Shown: positions 53,735 to 63,689, counted from the first letter of the stretch. The stretch: DNA of 64,000 bases from Chthonobacter albigriseus (GCF_013839445.1 NZ_JACDIT010000001.1:636126-700125), one strand, 5' to 3'. Made by a program: numbers and translations. The notes: a model not told the origin generated them from the sequence alone.

Positions 53735-53949
53735 GCCCGCTCCTTCGACGCTTGGCTAGCATGCCGGGTGCCGCCCGTGAAGATCGGGCAGCACCGGATC
53801 CGGGGCGTCACCCTGTCGCCGCAACGGTCCCGATCGGCGAGAACAGCAATTGCCGCCTCGCCGCGACGGGAGGAAGAATATCCGTGCGGACTGTCGGACA
53901 TAGCCGGCGCCGATCGTCTTCCATCCGAGGCTTCGAGGACCCACCCCCC

Positions 53950-54321
53950 ATGCTCTACGCCATTCTCTGCTACGACAGCGAAGACGTCGTCGGCTCCTGG
54001 ACCAAGGAGGAGGACGACGCCGTTCTCGCCAAGCTCCACGTGGTCCACGAGAAGATCGCTGCCGAAGGCCGGCTCGGACCGGTGGTGCGGCTGCTGCCGA
54101 CCACGGCGGCGACCACCATCCGCAAGGGCGCGGATCCGCTGGTGCTCGACGGTCCGTTCGCGGAGACCAAGGAGCAGCTGCTCGGCTTCTACGTGGTGGA
54201 ATGCGCCTCGCTCGACCAGGCGATCGAAACCGCCAAGGATCTGGCGCGGGCCAGCAGTTCGGCCGGATCCTACGAACTCCGGCCGCTCTCCATCTTCGAT
54301 CCGGGAGGGCTCAAGGGATGA
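53950..54321 (+). CDS. YCII/DGPF domain protein, partner of the ECF sigma factor
   Basis: A 123-residue YCII-related protein. The DGPF motif is present (VLDGPFAETKEQLLGFYVVE), which names the family. It begins MLYAILCYDSEDVV. Its stop overlaps the following sigma factor start by four bases. DGPF proteins are the standard genomic partners of ECF42 sigma factors. Their enzymatic role is unknown, although the fold resembles muconolactone isomerase-like barrels. Confidence 0.9.
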   Translation: MLYAILCYDSEDVVGSWTKEEDDAVLAKLHVVHEKIAAEGRLGPVVRLLPTTAATTIRKGADPLVLDGPFAETKEQLLGFYVVECASLDQAIETAKDLARASSSAGSYELRPLSIFDPGGLKG

Positions 54322-55574
54322 CCGATCTCGCCTGGATCGACGCCGCCCTGATCGGCGCGCGTCCGCAGGCGCTCGGGGCGCTTCTGCGCTACTTCCGCGA
54401 CCTCGACACCGCGGAGGAGGCCTACCAGAACGCCTGCCTGCGCGCACTGAAGTCTTGGCCGGAGAAGGGGCCGCCGCGCGACCCGGCGGCATGGCTGATC
54501 CTTGTCGGGCGCAACGCCGCGCTCGACCACACCCGCCGGCTGAAGCGCGAGGAGGCGCTGCCGGACGAGACGCTCGTCTCCGATCTTTCCGACGCGGAGG
54601 CCGACATGGCCGAGCGGCTGGACGGCGCGCACTATCGCGACGACGTGCTCCGGCTGATGTTCGTCTGCTGCCATCCCGAGCTTCCGGTCACGCAGCAGAT
54701 CGCGCTGGCGCTTCGGATCGTCAGCGGCCTTTCGGTGCGCCAGATCGCCCGCGCCTTCCTGGTCGGGGAGAGCGCGATGGAACAGCGGATCACCCGGGCC
54801 AAGGCGCGGATCGCGGCCTCCGGCCTGCCCTTCGAGGCGCCGGGGGCGGCGGACCGGGCAGAGCGGCTCGGCGTCGTGGCGGCGATGATCTACCTGGTCT
54901 TCAACGAAGGGTATTCTGCGGTCGGCACCGAAGCCGCAGCGCGGGCACCGCTCTGCGAGGAGGCGATCCGGCTCGCCCGGCTGCTGCTGCGGCTGTTTCC
55001 GGCCGAACCGGAGGTGCTGGGACTGACCGCGCTCCTTCTGCTGCAGCACGCGCGCGCCGCCGCCCGCATCGACGCCAACGGCGAGTTCGTCCTCTTGGAG
55101 GACCAGGACCGGAGCCGCTGGAACCCCAGGCTGATCGCGGAGGGGCTGGCGCTGGTCGACAAGGCGCTTCGACACCGGCGGCCCGGTCCTTACCAGATCC
55201 AGGCCGCCATCGCGGCGCTGCATGCGCGCGCCAGACAGGCCGCCGACACCGACTGGCTGGAGATCGAGGTGCTCTACGCCCTGCTTGAAACCGTCCAGCC
55301 GTCGCCGGTGGTGACGCTCAACCGGTCCGTCGCGGTCTCAAAGACCCGGGGGCCGGACGCTGCGCTGGCGATGATCGAGCCGCTCGCCGTGCAGCTCTCC
55401 GGCTATTTCTACTATCACGGCGCGCGGGGGGCCTATCTCCTGCAGTTGGGGCGTCTCGGTGAGGCGCGCATCGCCTTCGACCGGGCGATCGCGCTCGCCC
55501 ATTCCCCGCGCGAGGCGGCGCATATCCGCCAGCATCTCGATCGTCTGGAGCAGGATTCCGTGGCGGGCGGCTGA
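54318..55574 (+). CDS. ECF42-type RNA polymerase sigma factor with C-terminal TPR-like extension
   Basis: A 418-residue sigma factor. Region 2 covers about 20-90 (AEEAYQNACLRALKSWP, WLILVGRNAALDHTRR), region 4 about 120-175 (RIVSGLSVRQIARAFLVGESAMEQRI). The remaining 240 residues form the long helical extension typical of ECF42 (AMIYLVFNEGYSAVG, EAIRLARLLLRLFP, YYHGARGAYLLQLGRLGEARIAFDRA) and include TPR-like repeats. No anti-sigma factor is nearby, which fits this group, where the extension itself controls activity. It overlaps the DGPF gene. Confidence 0.92.
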   Translation: MTDLAWIDAALIGARPQALGALLRYFRDLDTAEEAYQNACLRALKSWPEKGPPRDPAAWLILVGRNAALDHTRRLKREEALPDETLVSDLSDAEADMAERLDGAHYRDDVLRLMFVCCHPELPVTQQIALALRIVSGLSVRQIARAFLVGESAMEQRITRAKARIAASGLPFEAPGAADRAERLGVVAAMIYLVFNEGYSAVGTEAAARAPLCEEAIRLARLLLRLFPAEPEVLGLTALLLLQHARAAARIDANGEFVLLEDQDRSRWNPRLIAEGLALVDKALRHRRPGPYQIQAAIAALHARARQAADTDWLEIEVLYALLETVQPSPVVTLNRSVAVSKTRGPDAALAMIEPLAVQLSGYFYYHGARGAYLLQLGRLGEARIAFDRAIALAHSPREAAHIRQHLDRLEQDSVAGG

Positions 55575-55746
55575 CGCCCCGCGCGCTTTCGTCTTCTGAT
55601 CCTGGATCCACGGCCGGCCGGAACCTTCGCGTGCAGCGGCGGTTGGCATGCCGGGCCGCCCCGCGGCCTGGCGCGTCCGGAAGCACCGAGCGCGGAGACC
55701 CGGCCCGCCGTCGTGCGGACCGCCCTTCCGACAAGGACCTGGCTTC

Positions 55747-56082
55747 GTGGGCGATCTTCCCTGGATGAGCGTATTCGGCTGGATCGCCAGCGTCTGCTCC
55801 ATGATCAGCTTCGTTCCGCAAGCCTGGAAAGTGGTCAGGAGCGGCGACGTGGAGAGCCTTTCGCTGCGCATGTACGCCGTAACCGTGACCGGCTTTCTGT
55901 TCTGGACGCTCTACGGTCTTTCCTCGGGCGAGGCACCGATCATCGTCACCAATGCGGTCTGCCTCGTCCTCTCCGGCTTCATCCTCCTGATGAAGACCCT
56001 GCCGGAGGCGCGGCGGATGGCGGTCGCCCGCTGGATCACCCGTGCGCTCGGCCGCAGCGGGCCCGACGCGTCGCCACGCTGA
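55747..56082 (+). CDS. SemiSWEET/PQ-loop family sugar transporter
   Basis: A 111-residue protein with three helices (VFGWIASVCSMISFVPQAW, MYAVTVTGFLFWTLYGL, IIVTNAVCLVLSGFILLMK). The PQ motif and the following VVRSGDVESLSLRMY are characteristic of SemiSWEETs, which dimerise to move sugars down a gradient. GTG 55747 has AAGGA nine bases upstream; ATG 55765 is the alternative. The 172 bp before it hold no gene. It is a stand-alone unit here. Confidence 0.85.
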   Translation: MGDLPWMSVFGWIASVCSMISFVPQAWKVVRSGDVESLSLRMYAVTVTGFLFWTLYGLSSGEAPIIVTNAVCLVLSGFILLMKTLPEARRMAVARWITRALGRSGPDASPR

Positions 56083-56088
56083 CCGCGT

Positions 56089-57090
56089 TCAGGCGGCGAT
56101 CGCCAGTTCCGCGCCCGCCTCCGCAACGATCCGGTAGGACTTCAGCCGCGCCTGATGGTCGAAGATGTGTCCGACGATCATCAGTTCGTCCGCGCCGGTC
56201 GCCGCGATGAACCGGGCGAGCCCGTCACGGATGGTTGAGGGAGACCCCACCACCGTGCAGGAGAGCGTCTGCTCCAGCATGGCGCGTTCGGCCGGGCCCA
56301 GCGTTGCCTCGTAGCCTTCCACGGGCGGGGGCAGCGGTCCGGGCCGGCCCGTCCGCAGGCTGACGAAGGACTGCAGCGCGGAGGTGCGGATCAGGCGTGC
56401 CTCCTCGTCGGTGTCGGCGGCGAAGGCGTTGAGCCCGACCATCGCGTGGGGCTTGTCCAGGTATCGCGACGGGCGGAAGCCGTTGCGGTAGACCGCCAGC
56501 GCCTGTCGCATCGCCGCCGGGGCGAAATGCGAGGCGAAGGCGTAGGGAAGGCCGAGCAGCGCGGCCAGTTGCGCGCCGAACAGACTGGAGCCGAGGATCC
56601 AGACCGGAACGTTGGTCCCGGTGCCGGGCACGGCGTGCACCGTCTGGCCCGGCAGCGGGTCGCCGAGGTAGGCGAGCAGTTCCACCACGTCCTGCGGAAA
56701 CCCGTCGGCGTCGCTGTCGAGGTTGCGCCGCAAGGCGCGCGCGGTGGTCTGGTCGGTGCCGGGGGCGCGGCCGAGGCCGAGGTCGATGCGGCCGGGGAAC
56801 AAGGTCGCCAGCGTGCCGAACTGCTCGGCGACCACCAGCGGGGCGTGGTTTGGCAGCATGATGCCGCCCGCGCCGACCCGGATGGTGCGGGTGCCGGCCG
56901 CAACGTGGCCGATCACCACCGCCGTCGCGGCGCTGGCGATGCCCGGCATGTTGTGGTGCTCGGCCAGCCAGAAGCGCCGGTAGCCAAGCGTCTCGGCGTG
57001 GCGGGCGAGATCCAGCGAATTGGCGAGCGCGTCGGCGGCGGAGCCGCCTTCGGTGATCGGCGAGAGGTCGAGGACGGAAAGTGTTGTCAT
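56089..57090 (-). CDS. LLM class flavin-dependent oxidoreductase (luciferase-like)
   Basis: A 333-residue bacterial luciferase-like TIM-barrel protein of the MsnO8/YhbW type. It begins [19 protein letters not shown] and contains [44 protein letters not shown]-type sequence and GLGRAPGTD. Such enzymes use reduced FMN for monooxygenation. ATG 57090 is chosen; the longer frame adds 12 residues. It converges with the SemiSWEET gene with six bases between stops. Substrate unknown. Confidence 0.9.
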   Translation of the reverse strand: MTTLSVLDLSPITEGGSAADALANSLDLARHAETLGYRRFWLAEHHNMPGIASAATAVVIGHVAAGTRTIRVGAGGIMLPNHAPLVVAEQFGTLATLFPGRIDLGLGRAPGTDQTTARALRRNLDSDADGFPQDVVELLAYLGDPLPGQTVHAVPGTGTNVPVWILGSSLFGAQLAALLGLPYAFASHFAPAAMRQALAVYRNGFRPSRYLDKPHAMVGLNAFAADTDEEARLIRTSALQSFVSLRTGRPGPLPPPVEGYEATLGPAERAMLEQTLSCTVVGSPSTIRDGLARFIAATGADELMIVGHIFDHQARLKSYRIVAEAGAELAIAA

Positions 57091-57290
57091 CGGTCCAATA
57101 TGGGCCCGGTCGCGCGCGGAAGCCAATCACCCGGCATCACGAATAGGCGACGTTCCGCCCGCGCCGGCATGGAACGCTTCGCCGATCTGCGCACTTGCAT
57201 TCAGAGTGATTGTGCAGTGCAGTGCGCGCCGGCCCCGGGGCTCCTCGTATCCGCGTTCCAATTCATACCCTCGACCGGAGACGACAGACC

Positions 57291-57923
57291 ATGACCGGCA
57301 AGATCATCGCCATCGCCCAGCAGAAGGGCGGTTCGGGCAAGACGACGCTCGCCGCCCATCTGGCCATCGTGCTTGGACAGGGGCGTTCCGTCGCCATCCT
57401 CGACGTCGACCCGCAAGGCAGCCTCGGCGAGTGGCTGGAACTGCGCGAGAAACGCCTCGGCGAGACGGCAACCGGCCTTGTGTTCCGCACCGCCAGCGGC
57501 TGGGGCGCCAAGCGGGAGGCGCGCAGTCTTGCCCGCGACCACGATCTGGTGGTGGTGGACACACCGCCGAAGTCGGACCTGGAGGCGCGCCACGCCATCG
57601 AATCCGCCGATCTCGTCGTGGTGCCGATCCAACCGACGCCGGTGGACCTGTGGGCGACCGGATCGACGCTGGCGATGATCGAGAAAGGCGGACCGCGGGC
57701 GCTCCTGGTGGTCAACCGCCTGCCGCCGCGCTCCCTGTCGACCCAGGCCGTCCTCGCCGAGATCGACCGGCTGGAAGCGCCCGTTGCTGCCACGCGGCTC
57801 GGCAACCGGGTCGCCTACTCGGCGTCGATGGGCCTCGGGCTCACGGTTCCGGAGCATGCGCCGGGCAGCAAGGCGGATGTGGAGTTCCGGGCGCTCGCCG
57901 CGGAGGTTTGGAACAACGCATAG
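57291..57923 (+). CDS. Solitary ParA family partition-type ATPase
   Basis: A 210-residue deviant Walker-type ATPase. Walker A is [10 protein letters not shown] (10-19), Walker A' [12 protein letters not shown], Walker [12 protein letters not shown]. It is short and lacks an N-terminal DNA-binding domain, as in the group of small ParA proteins that position protein cargoes or plasmids. No parB or centromere-like repeats are present within several kilobases. A role in placing a cellular structure is possible, but no cargo gene is evident here. Confidence 0.85.
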   Translation: MTGKIIAIAQQKGGSGKTTLAAHLAIVLGQGRSVAILDVDPQGSLGEWLELREKRLGETATGLVFRTASGWGAKREARSLARDHDLVVVDTPPKSDLEARHAIESADLVVVPIQPTPVDLWATGSTLAMIEKGGPRALLVVNRLPPRSLSTQAVLAEIDRLEAPVAATRLGNRVAYSASMGLGLTVPEHAPGSKADVEFRALAAEVWNNA

Positions 57924-58130
57924 CGTCGGCCCGTTTTCGTGAGTTCCGGTTGCATATCGAATAACAGACGGCAATCGATGCGTGCCGTCGCGCCATATCG
58001 GGGCTTTCCCGGGGCACGGTGCGGCGAAATGTACGGCTATATTATCCGTTTTCTAATTCTTATGAGGCAATGTTTTCTCGAGTGCAGTGTCGCGACTGGC
58101 GCGGTCGGGAGCTGGAAGGCGCGAGGACGT

Positions 58131-60683
58131 ATGACGGTGGCGGACCCCCGCTCGAACAGTTCGAAACCTTTCGAGGACGGTGACACCGACTTGACGCGCT
58201 ACCTCGTGGGCATCGAAAGCGCGGGCCTCGGCGTCTGGGACGCCGACCTTCAGACCGGCCAGTGCTACTATTCGCCGGCGTGGAAGGCGATGCTCGGCTA
58301 CGGTCCCGACGAGATCGACAGCGGCTGGGATATCTGGCTGGACCTGATCCACCCCGACGACAAGGACCAGGCTATCCGCTCCGGCGACGAGCACATGGCG
58401 GGGCTGACGCCGCTCGCCAAGGCCGAGTTCCGGATGCGACACAAGGACGGGCACTGGGTCTGGGTGCTCGACCGCGGCAAGGTCGTGGCGCGCGATCCGG
58501 AGGGACGGCCGACACGGATGGTCGGTGTCCAGACCGACATCACCGAGCGCAAGACCGCCGAACGGCAGATCGAGATCCTGGCCGAGCGCGTCCAGCTCGC
58601 CGTCGAGGCCGGCGGCATCGGCCTGTGGCACTACCTGATCGGCGAGGACCAGCTGGTCGCGGACCGGCGGGCCCATGAGATCTTCGGCACCGACCCCACG
58701 CGTCGGTCGCGGGGCATAGCCGGCTGGGCCGCTCTGCTCCACCCGGATGACCGGGAGCGTGCGCAGAAGGAACTCGCCCGCTCGCTGCGCGAGGACAAGC
58801 CCTTCGACACCGTCTACCGGATCGTCCGGCCGTCCGGAGAGATCCGGCATGTGCGCGCCTTCGCCCGCACGATGCGCCAATCCGAGGGCGAGGACCTCTT
58901 GATCGGCACCTGCTGGGACGTCACGGAGCAGGTCACCGCCGCCGAAGCGCTCGCCTCGGAGAAGGAGCGGCTGCGCATCACGCTGCAGTCGATCGCCGAC
59001 GCGGTGATCTGCACCGATGTGTTCGGCCGGGTCAGCTTCATGAATCTGGCGGCCGAGATCCTCACCGGGTTCGTCGAGCCGCTCGCCGTCGGCAATCCTT
59101 TGGAAGCTGTGTTCAAGCCGGTGCACGAGGAAACGGGCGAGGCCCTGCCCTCGCTTGCCCGCGAGGCGATCCGGCTGCGGCGCGCCGTCGAGCAGCCCCA
59201 CCCGGCGATGCTGATCCGCCGCGACGGCGACCACCGCTCCATCCGCGACATCGGATCGCCGGTCATCGCCGCCAACGGCGAAGTGGTGGGCGCCGTGCTG
59301 GTGGTCCAGGACGTCACGGCCGCGCGGGCGCTGCAGCGCGACCTCGCGCACGCGGCGACCCACGATTCCCTCACCGGCCTGAAGAACCGCTCGTTCTTCG
59401 CCGGGGCGCTCGGCCGGGCGATCGAGGATGCGCAGCCGCACCGCGGCGAGCCCAGCGTCCTGCTCTACGTCGACCTGGACCGCTTCAAGATCCTCAACGA
59501 CACCGCCGGCCACCATGCCGGCGATGCGCTGCTGCGACAGGTGGCAACGCGGATCGCCGGTCTCGTCCGCCGGCAGGATGTGGTCGCGCGGCTCGGCGGC
59601 GACGAGTTCGCCTGCCTGCTGCTCGGCTGTCAGCCCGAGCAGGCGGAGCATATCGCCCAGACCATCGTGGACGAGATCGGCCAGATCCGCTTTCCCTGGG
59701 GCGACCGCGTCTACGAGATCGGCGCGTCGGTCGGCGTGGCGATGCTGGATTGTCCGGGCCTCACGGCGGAGACCGCGCTCAGCCAGGCGGACGTCGCCTG
59801 CTACGCCGCCAAGGCGGGCGGGCGCAACCGCGTGTCGGTCTACCGGCCGGACAGCGGCGATGCGTTCCGGCACATGGCCGACCTGAAGATGGCGGCCGGC
59901 ATCAAGGACGCGATCCAGGAAAACCGGTTCCGGCTCTACGGCCAGGAGATCCGCGACCTTCACGCGCCGCTGGCGCGCGGCCGGTCGGTGGAGCTGCTGA
60001 CGCGCATGGTGGCGTCCGACGGCACGGTCGTGATGCCCGGCGCCTTCATTCCGCCGGCCGAACGGTTCGAGCTGATGGCAGTGCTCGACCGGTGGGTGCT
60101 CCGGACGGCGATCCGCGATTTCGGTGCCGCCATCATGGCGATTCCCGGCCTGACCATCGCTGTCAACCTGTCCGCCAATTCGCTCAGCGATCCCGGGCTC
60201 TGGCCCTATCTATCCGCCGAGTTGCAGGCCGGCTCGCTTCATCCGTCCCGGCTGACGCTGGAGATCACCGAGACGGCGATGATCAACAACTTCGTCGCGG
60301 CGGAGCGGTTCGTGTCCGAGGCGCGCGCCTTCGGCTGTCGGATCAGCCTCGACGACTTCGGCTCGGGGGTCTCCAGCTTCTCCTACCTGAAGCGATTCCG
60401 GGTCGACGCCATCAAGATCGACGGCGCGTTCGTCCGTCAGATCGGCGGCAACGGCTTCGACCGCACCATCGTCCGTCTGATCGGCGAGGTCGCCGCCGGC
60501 CTTGGTATCGAGGCGATCGCCGAGTGCATCGAGGACACGGACGCCCTGGAGGCGCTCGCCGAACTGGGCGTGCGCTACGGCCAGGGATTCCTGTTCCATC
60601 GGCCGGAACCGCTCGGTGACTTGCTCGCCGCGCTCGGGGGCACCGCTGCCGACGCCCTTCCGGCGAAGACCAGCGCCGCCTGA
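58131..60683 (+). CDS. PAS-GGDEF-EAL cyclic-di-GMP signalling protein (cytoplasmic)
   Basis: An 850-residue protein without membrane helices. Three PAS modules lie at about 20-142, 150-270 and 278-398. The GGDEF domain has an intact active site (GGDEF, 489-493) and an RRQD inhibitory site at 480-483. The EAL domain keeps DDFG (741-744) and TLEITET, but EAL itself reads ELL (621-623) and the later motif is AECIED rather than AEGVET. Diguanylate cyclase activity is likely; phosphodiesterase activity is uncertain. ATG 58131 follows GAGGAC; the frame is open upstream to 57939. The preceding 207 bp are AT-rich and carry no other gene. Confidence 0.9.
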   Translation: MTVADPRSNSSKPFEDGDTDLTRYLVGIESAGLGVWDADLQTGQCYYSPAWKAMLGYGPDEIDSGWDIWLDLIHPDDKDQAIRSGDEHMAGLTPLAKAEFRMRHKDGHWVWVLDRGKVVARDPEGRPTRMVGVQTDITERKTAERQIEILAERVQLAVEAGGIGLWHYLIGEDQLVADRRAHEIFGTDPTRRSRGIAGWAALLHPDDRERAQKELARSLREDKPFDTVYRIVRPSGEIRHVRAFARTMRQSEGEDLLIGTCWDVTEQVTAAEALASEKERLRITLQSIADAVICTDVFGRVSFMNLAAEILTGFVEPLAVGNPLEAVFKPVHEETGEALPSLAREAIRLRRAVEQPHPAMLIRRDGDHRSIRDIGSPVIAANGEVVGAVLVVQDVTAARALQRDLAHAATHDSLTGLKNRSFFAGALGRAIEDAQPHRGEPSVLLYVDLDRFKILNDTAGHHAGDALLRQVATRIAGLVRRQDVVARLGGDEFACLLLGCQPEQAEHIAQTIVDEIGQIRFPWGDRVYEIGASVGVAMLDCPGLTAETALSQADVACYAAKAGGRNRVSVYRPDSGDAFRHMADLKMAAGIKDAIQENRFRLYGQEIRDLHAPLARGRSVELLTRMVASDGTVVMPGAFIPPAERFELMAVLDRWVLRTAIRDFGAAIMAIPGLTIAVNLSANSLSDPGLWPYLSAELQAGSLHPSRLTLEITETAMINNFVAAERFVSEARAFGCRISLDDFGSGVSSFSYLKRFRVDAIKIDGAFVRQIGGNGFDRTIVRLIGEVAAGLGIEAIAECIEDTDALEALAELGVRYGQGFLFHRPEPLGDLLAALGGTAADALPAKTSAA

Positions 60684-60849
60684 CCCATCTTCACCGCCTG
60701 TTCACCACGATTGCACGCATGTCGAGTGCGGCCGATCCATTGCGCGCGCTCACCCGTACACTGTCATTTTTTGCTTTGGCAATTTTACCTGAATTAAATC
60801 TCCGGATGCGAATATCTCCCTCTGAGATGGACTCTCGGAGGAAACGGGC

Positions 60850-62751
60850 TTGTCACGCCATCACGCGGCATCTCCAGAACGGGGCAACCCTGCCCCTCAG
60901 GGTTCGACGCCGGTCGCCAGCCCGAATATCGTCGGACGGACAGTATCGGTTCTTGTCGGCGCCACCGCCCTGATCGTCGCGGCCATCCTGCCTTGGGCCT
61001 ACTACAGCGCCGCCGAATGGCGGCTCCGCGGGGAGATCGAGGCCGAGCTGAAGTTGCACGCCCAGGAGGCCGGGATTGCCGTCGGTCAGAATCCGGACCT
61101 CTGGAACGCGCTTGCCGGCACCGAACCGGTGACGAGGCTGATCCATCTGCCGAACCAGGTGCGCGGCGACGCCAAGAACCAAACCGGTTTTCGCCTTCGC
61201 ATCCTCAGGCCGGACGGCACGCCCGTGGTCGACGAGCCGTCGGTCCAGCCGTTGCTCTGGCCGGTGATCACGGCGAAAGCCGGCTTCCTGCGCGATCTCG
61301 GCGTCATGGAAATCAGCGGAACGCTACGTCCGGTGCTGTTGGAAACGCTCAAGGTCGCACTCGGATCCGCGTTTCTGGCGCTTCTGCTCTTCTATCTCGT
61401 GCGCGAACTGCCGATCAGGCTCCTCAACCGGGCCATGGCCCGGGCCAACTTCCTGGCGCGGCACGACGTGCTCACCGGGCTGGGCAACCGCGCCCTCTTC
61501 ATCGAGCAGTTGGAGATCGTTCTCGGATCGCAGAGGACGTCGCAACGACCGGCGGCGGTGTTCTTCGTCGACATCGACCACTTCAAGGCCGTCAACGACA
61601 CGCACGGGCATACCGCCGGTGATTGCCTGCTGCGGGCCTTCGCCGACCGGCTGAAGGGTGCGGTGCGGGCCGGAGACACCGTCGCGCGGCTCGGCGGTGA
61701 CGAGTTCGCTGTGATCAGCACGCAACTGGGCGATCCTGGCGAGGCGATGCCGATCGCCCAACGCCTGCTCGCCATCACCGCGACGGAGACCGATCCGCCG
61801 CTGCCCTATGCGGAGCGGTTGGGGATCAGCATCGGGGTCTGCGTCATCAAGGCCGACTCCGGGCTGACGCCGGCCGCGATCCTGAAGAACGCCGACGTCG
61901 CGCTCTACCAGGCGAAGGCCACCGGCCGCGGGCGCGCCTGCCTCTTCAGCGCCGAGCTCGACGGGCAGATCCGCGCCCGCAGGAGCCTGGAGGAGGACCT
62001 GCAGACCGCCGTTCGCGAGGGCCAGTTCAAGCTGGCGTTCCAGCCGCAGGTGGACCTGCGGACACGGCGGATCATCGGTGCCGAAGCGCTGCTGCGCTGG
62101 GACCGGCCGGGGCATGGCTCCGTCTCGCCCGCCGAGTTCGTGCCCGTTGCTGAAAGCACGGGCATCATCTGCGACATCGACCGCTGGGCGCTCGAGGAGG
62201 CCTGCCGCGTCGCGGCTCAACTTCCCGGAGACATATCCATCGCGGTCAACGTCTCGCCCATGCAGTTCCGCCGGGACGACTTCGTCCCCGGCGTGATCGC
62301 CGCGCTCTACCGCTCGGGGTTGCCGGCCCACCGGCTCGAGCTGGAGATCACCGAAGGCATGATGCTGAAGGACGGTCCGGAGACCTTCGCTACGCTCGAT
62401 CTGTTGAACGAGATGGGCGTTCGGGTTGCCGTCGACGACTTCGGCGTCGGCTACTCCAGCCTCGGCTACCTCAGCCGCTTCGAGTTCGACCGGATCAAGA
62501 TCGACCGGATGTTCGTGATGAAGGTCGACAGCGACCCTTCAGCGCTCGCTGTCGTGAAGGCGGTAATCGGCCTGTCGCAGGCGCTCGGTTTCAAGCTGAT
62601 CGCGGAGGGAATCGAAACCCACGCCCAGGCTGCGACGCTGATCCGGTTGGGCTGCGTGGAGGGTCAGGGCTTCCTCTACGGTCGCCCGATGCCGGCGGCA
62701 GACCTCGCCGATCTTCTGGCTTCACCTTTTTCCCGCGCCGTCTCGGTCTGA
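60850..62751 (+). CDS. Membrane GGDEF-EAL protein with periplasmic sensor domain
   Basis: A 633-residue protein starting with TTG 60850, preceded by a strong GGAGGA site. TM1 covers about 30-54 and TM2 about 166-186, enclosing a 110-residue periplasmic domain of no clear family. The GGDEF domain has GGDEF at 282-286 and an RAGD inhibitory site at 273-276. The EAL domain has EAL at 412-414, plus LEITEGM, DDFGVGYSS and AEGIET, so both halves look active. The gene for a periplasmic sugar-binding protein starts nine bases after its stop, suggesting that protein delivers the signal. The 166 bp upstream have no gene. Confidence 0.92.
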   Translation: MSRHHAASPERGNPAPQGSTPVASPNIVGRTVSVLVGATALIVAAILPWAYYSAAEWRLRGEIEAELKLHAQEAGIAVGQNPDLWNALAGTEPVTRLIHLPNQVRGDAKNQTGFRLRILRPDGTPVVDEPSVQPLLWPVITAKAGFLRDLGVMEISGTLRPVLLETLKVALGSAFLALLLFYLVRELPIRLLNRAMARANFLARHDVLTGLGNRALFIEQLEIVLGSQRTSQRPAAVFFVDIDHFKAVNDTHGHTAGDCLLRAFADRLKGAVRAGDTVARLGGDEFAVISTQLGDPGEAMPIAQRLLAITATETDPPLPYAERLGISIGVCVIKADSGLTPAAILKNADVALYQAKATGRGRACLFSAELDGQIRARRSLEEDLQTAVREGQFKLAFQPQVDLRTRRIIGAEALLRWDRPGHGSVSPAEFVPVAESTGIICDIDRWALEEACRVAAQLPGDISIAVNVSPMQFRRDDFVPGVIAALYRSGLPAHRLELEITEGMMLKDGPETFATLDLLNEMGVRVAVDDFGVGYSSLGYLSRFEFDRIKIDRMFVMKVDSDPSALAVVKAVIGLSQALGFKLIAEGIETHAQAATLIRLGCVEGQGFLYGRPMPAADLADLLASPFSRAVSV

Positions 62752-62759
62752 GGAAACGC

Positions 62760-63683
62760 ATGCGCATGAAATCCACGGCTCTCGGCATGATCACCCTATG
62801 CCTGGCTGCCACATGGCCGGTAGCGGCTCCTGCCGCGACCATCGGCTTCGCTCAGGTCGGCCACGAGAGCGAATGGCGGATAAACTTCACCAAGAGCATG
62901 GTGGACGAGGCACAGAAGCGCGGCACCACGTTGCGGATCGTTGATGCCGACGGATCGCGCGCGGTGCAGGTCGAGGCGATCCGCCGTTTCATCGCCGAGG
63001 AGGTGGACGCGATCGTGCTCGCCCCCGTGGTGATCGACGGCTGGGACGAGGTGCTCGAGGAAGCGCGGCTCGCAGGCATTCCGGTGTTCATCGTCGACCG
63101 CGCCGTCGACGCCGATCCCAAGCTCTACGTCACCCGCATCGCCGCCAACTTCAACCTGGAAGGCAAACTCGCAGGCGCTTGGCTCGCGCAGGCGAGTCTC
63201 GGCCGCTGTGCGATCCTGGAACTTCAGGGGACGCCCGGATCGGCGGCCGCGGTGGAACGCAAGCGCGGCTTCGAGAGCATCATCGAACAGTTTCCGGGCA
63301 TGCGCATCGTCGGCACCGGAACCGGACACTTCACCCGCGCCCAGGGCCAGGCGACGATGACCGATCTGCTCGTCGCGGCTCGCGATCCCGACGCGATCTG
63401 CGCGGTCTTCGCCCACAACGACGACATGATGCTGGGGGCGATCGAGGCGATGAAAGCGGCCGGGCTGGACCCCGGCCGCAAGCCCTTGACGATCTCGATC
63501 GACAGCGTCAGCGCGGCCTTCGCGGCGCTGCGGGCCGGGGAGCTCAACGTCACGATCGAGCTCAAGTCCGACATCGGCGGCCATATTCTCGAGGTCGTCG
63601 AGGGCTACCTGGCGGGCCGCCGCGACTACCCGAAATGGATCCTGGTGCCGAGCGACCTGCACGAGGGAGCGCCGCGGCCCTAG
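62760..63683 (+). CDS. Orphan periplasmic sugar-binding protein (YtfQ-like, type I fold)
   Basis: A 307-residue periplasmic binding protein. The signal peptide is about 1-26 (LGMITLCLAATWPVAAPAA). The mature part TIGFAQVGHESEWRINFTKS and IVLAPVVIDGWDEVLEEARLAGIPVFIVDR closely follow the pattern of YtfQ, the galactofuranose-binding protein. No permease or ATPase gene accompanies it: the next gene is convergent and ends six bases away. It is encoded directly behind the membrane GGDEF-EAL protein, so a receptor role is inferred. An importer subunit serving transporter genes elsewhere is the alternative. Confidence 0.88.
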   Translation: MRMKSTALGMITLCLAATWPVAAPAATIGFAQVGHESEWRINFTKSMVDEAQKRGTTLRIVDADGSRAVQVEAIRRFIAEEVDAIVLAPVVIDGWDEVLEEARLAGIPVFIVDRAVDADPKLYVTRIAANFNLEGKLAGAWLAQASLGRCAILELQGTPGSAAAVERKRGFESIIEQFPGMRIVGTGTGHFTRAQGQATMTDLLVAARDPDAICAVFAHNDDMMLGAIEAMKAAGLDPGRKPLTISIDSVSAAFAALRAGELNVTIELKSDIGGHILEVVEGYLAGRRDYPKWILVPSDLHEGAPRP

Positions 63684-63689
63684 CCGCGG

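Noticed and set aside
58029-58130. Longer N-terminus with a membrane segment for the PAS-GGDEF-EAL protein
   Set aside because: An in-frame ATG at 58029 would add a short hydrophobic stretch, but it has no ribosome site and lies in the AT-rich promoter region; ATG 58131 has GAGGAC.
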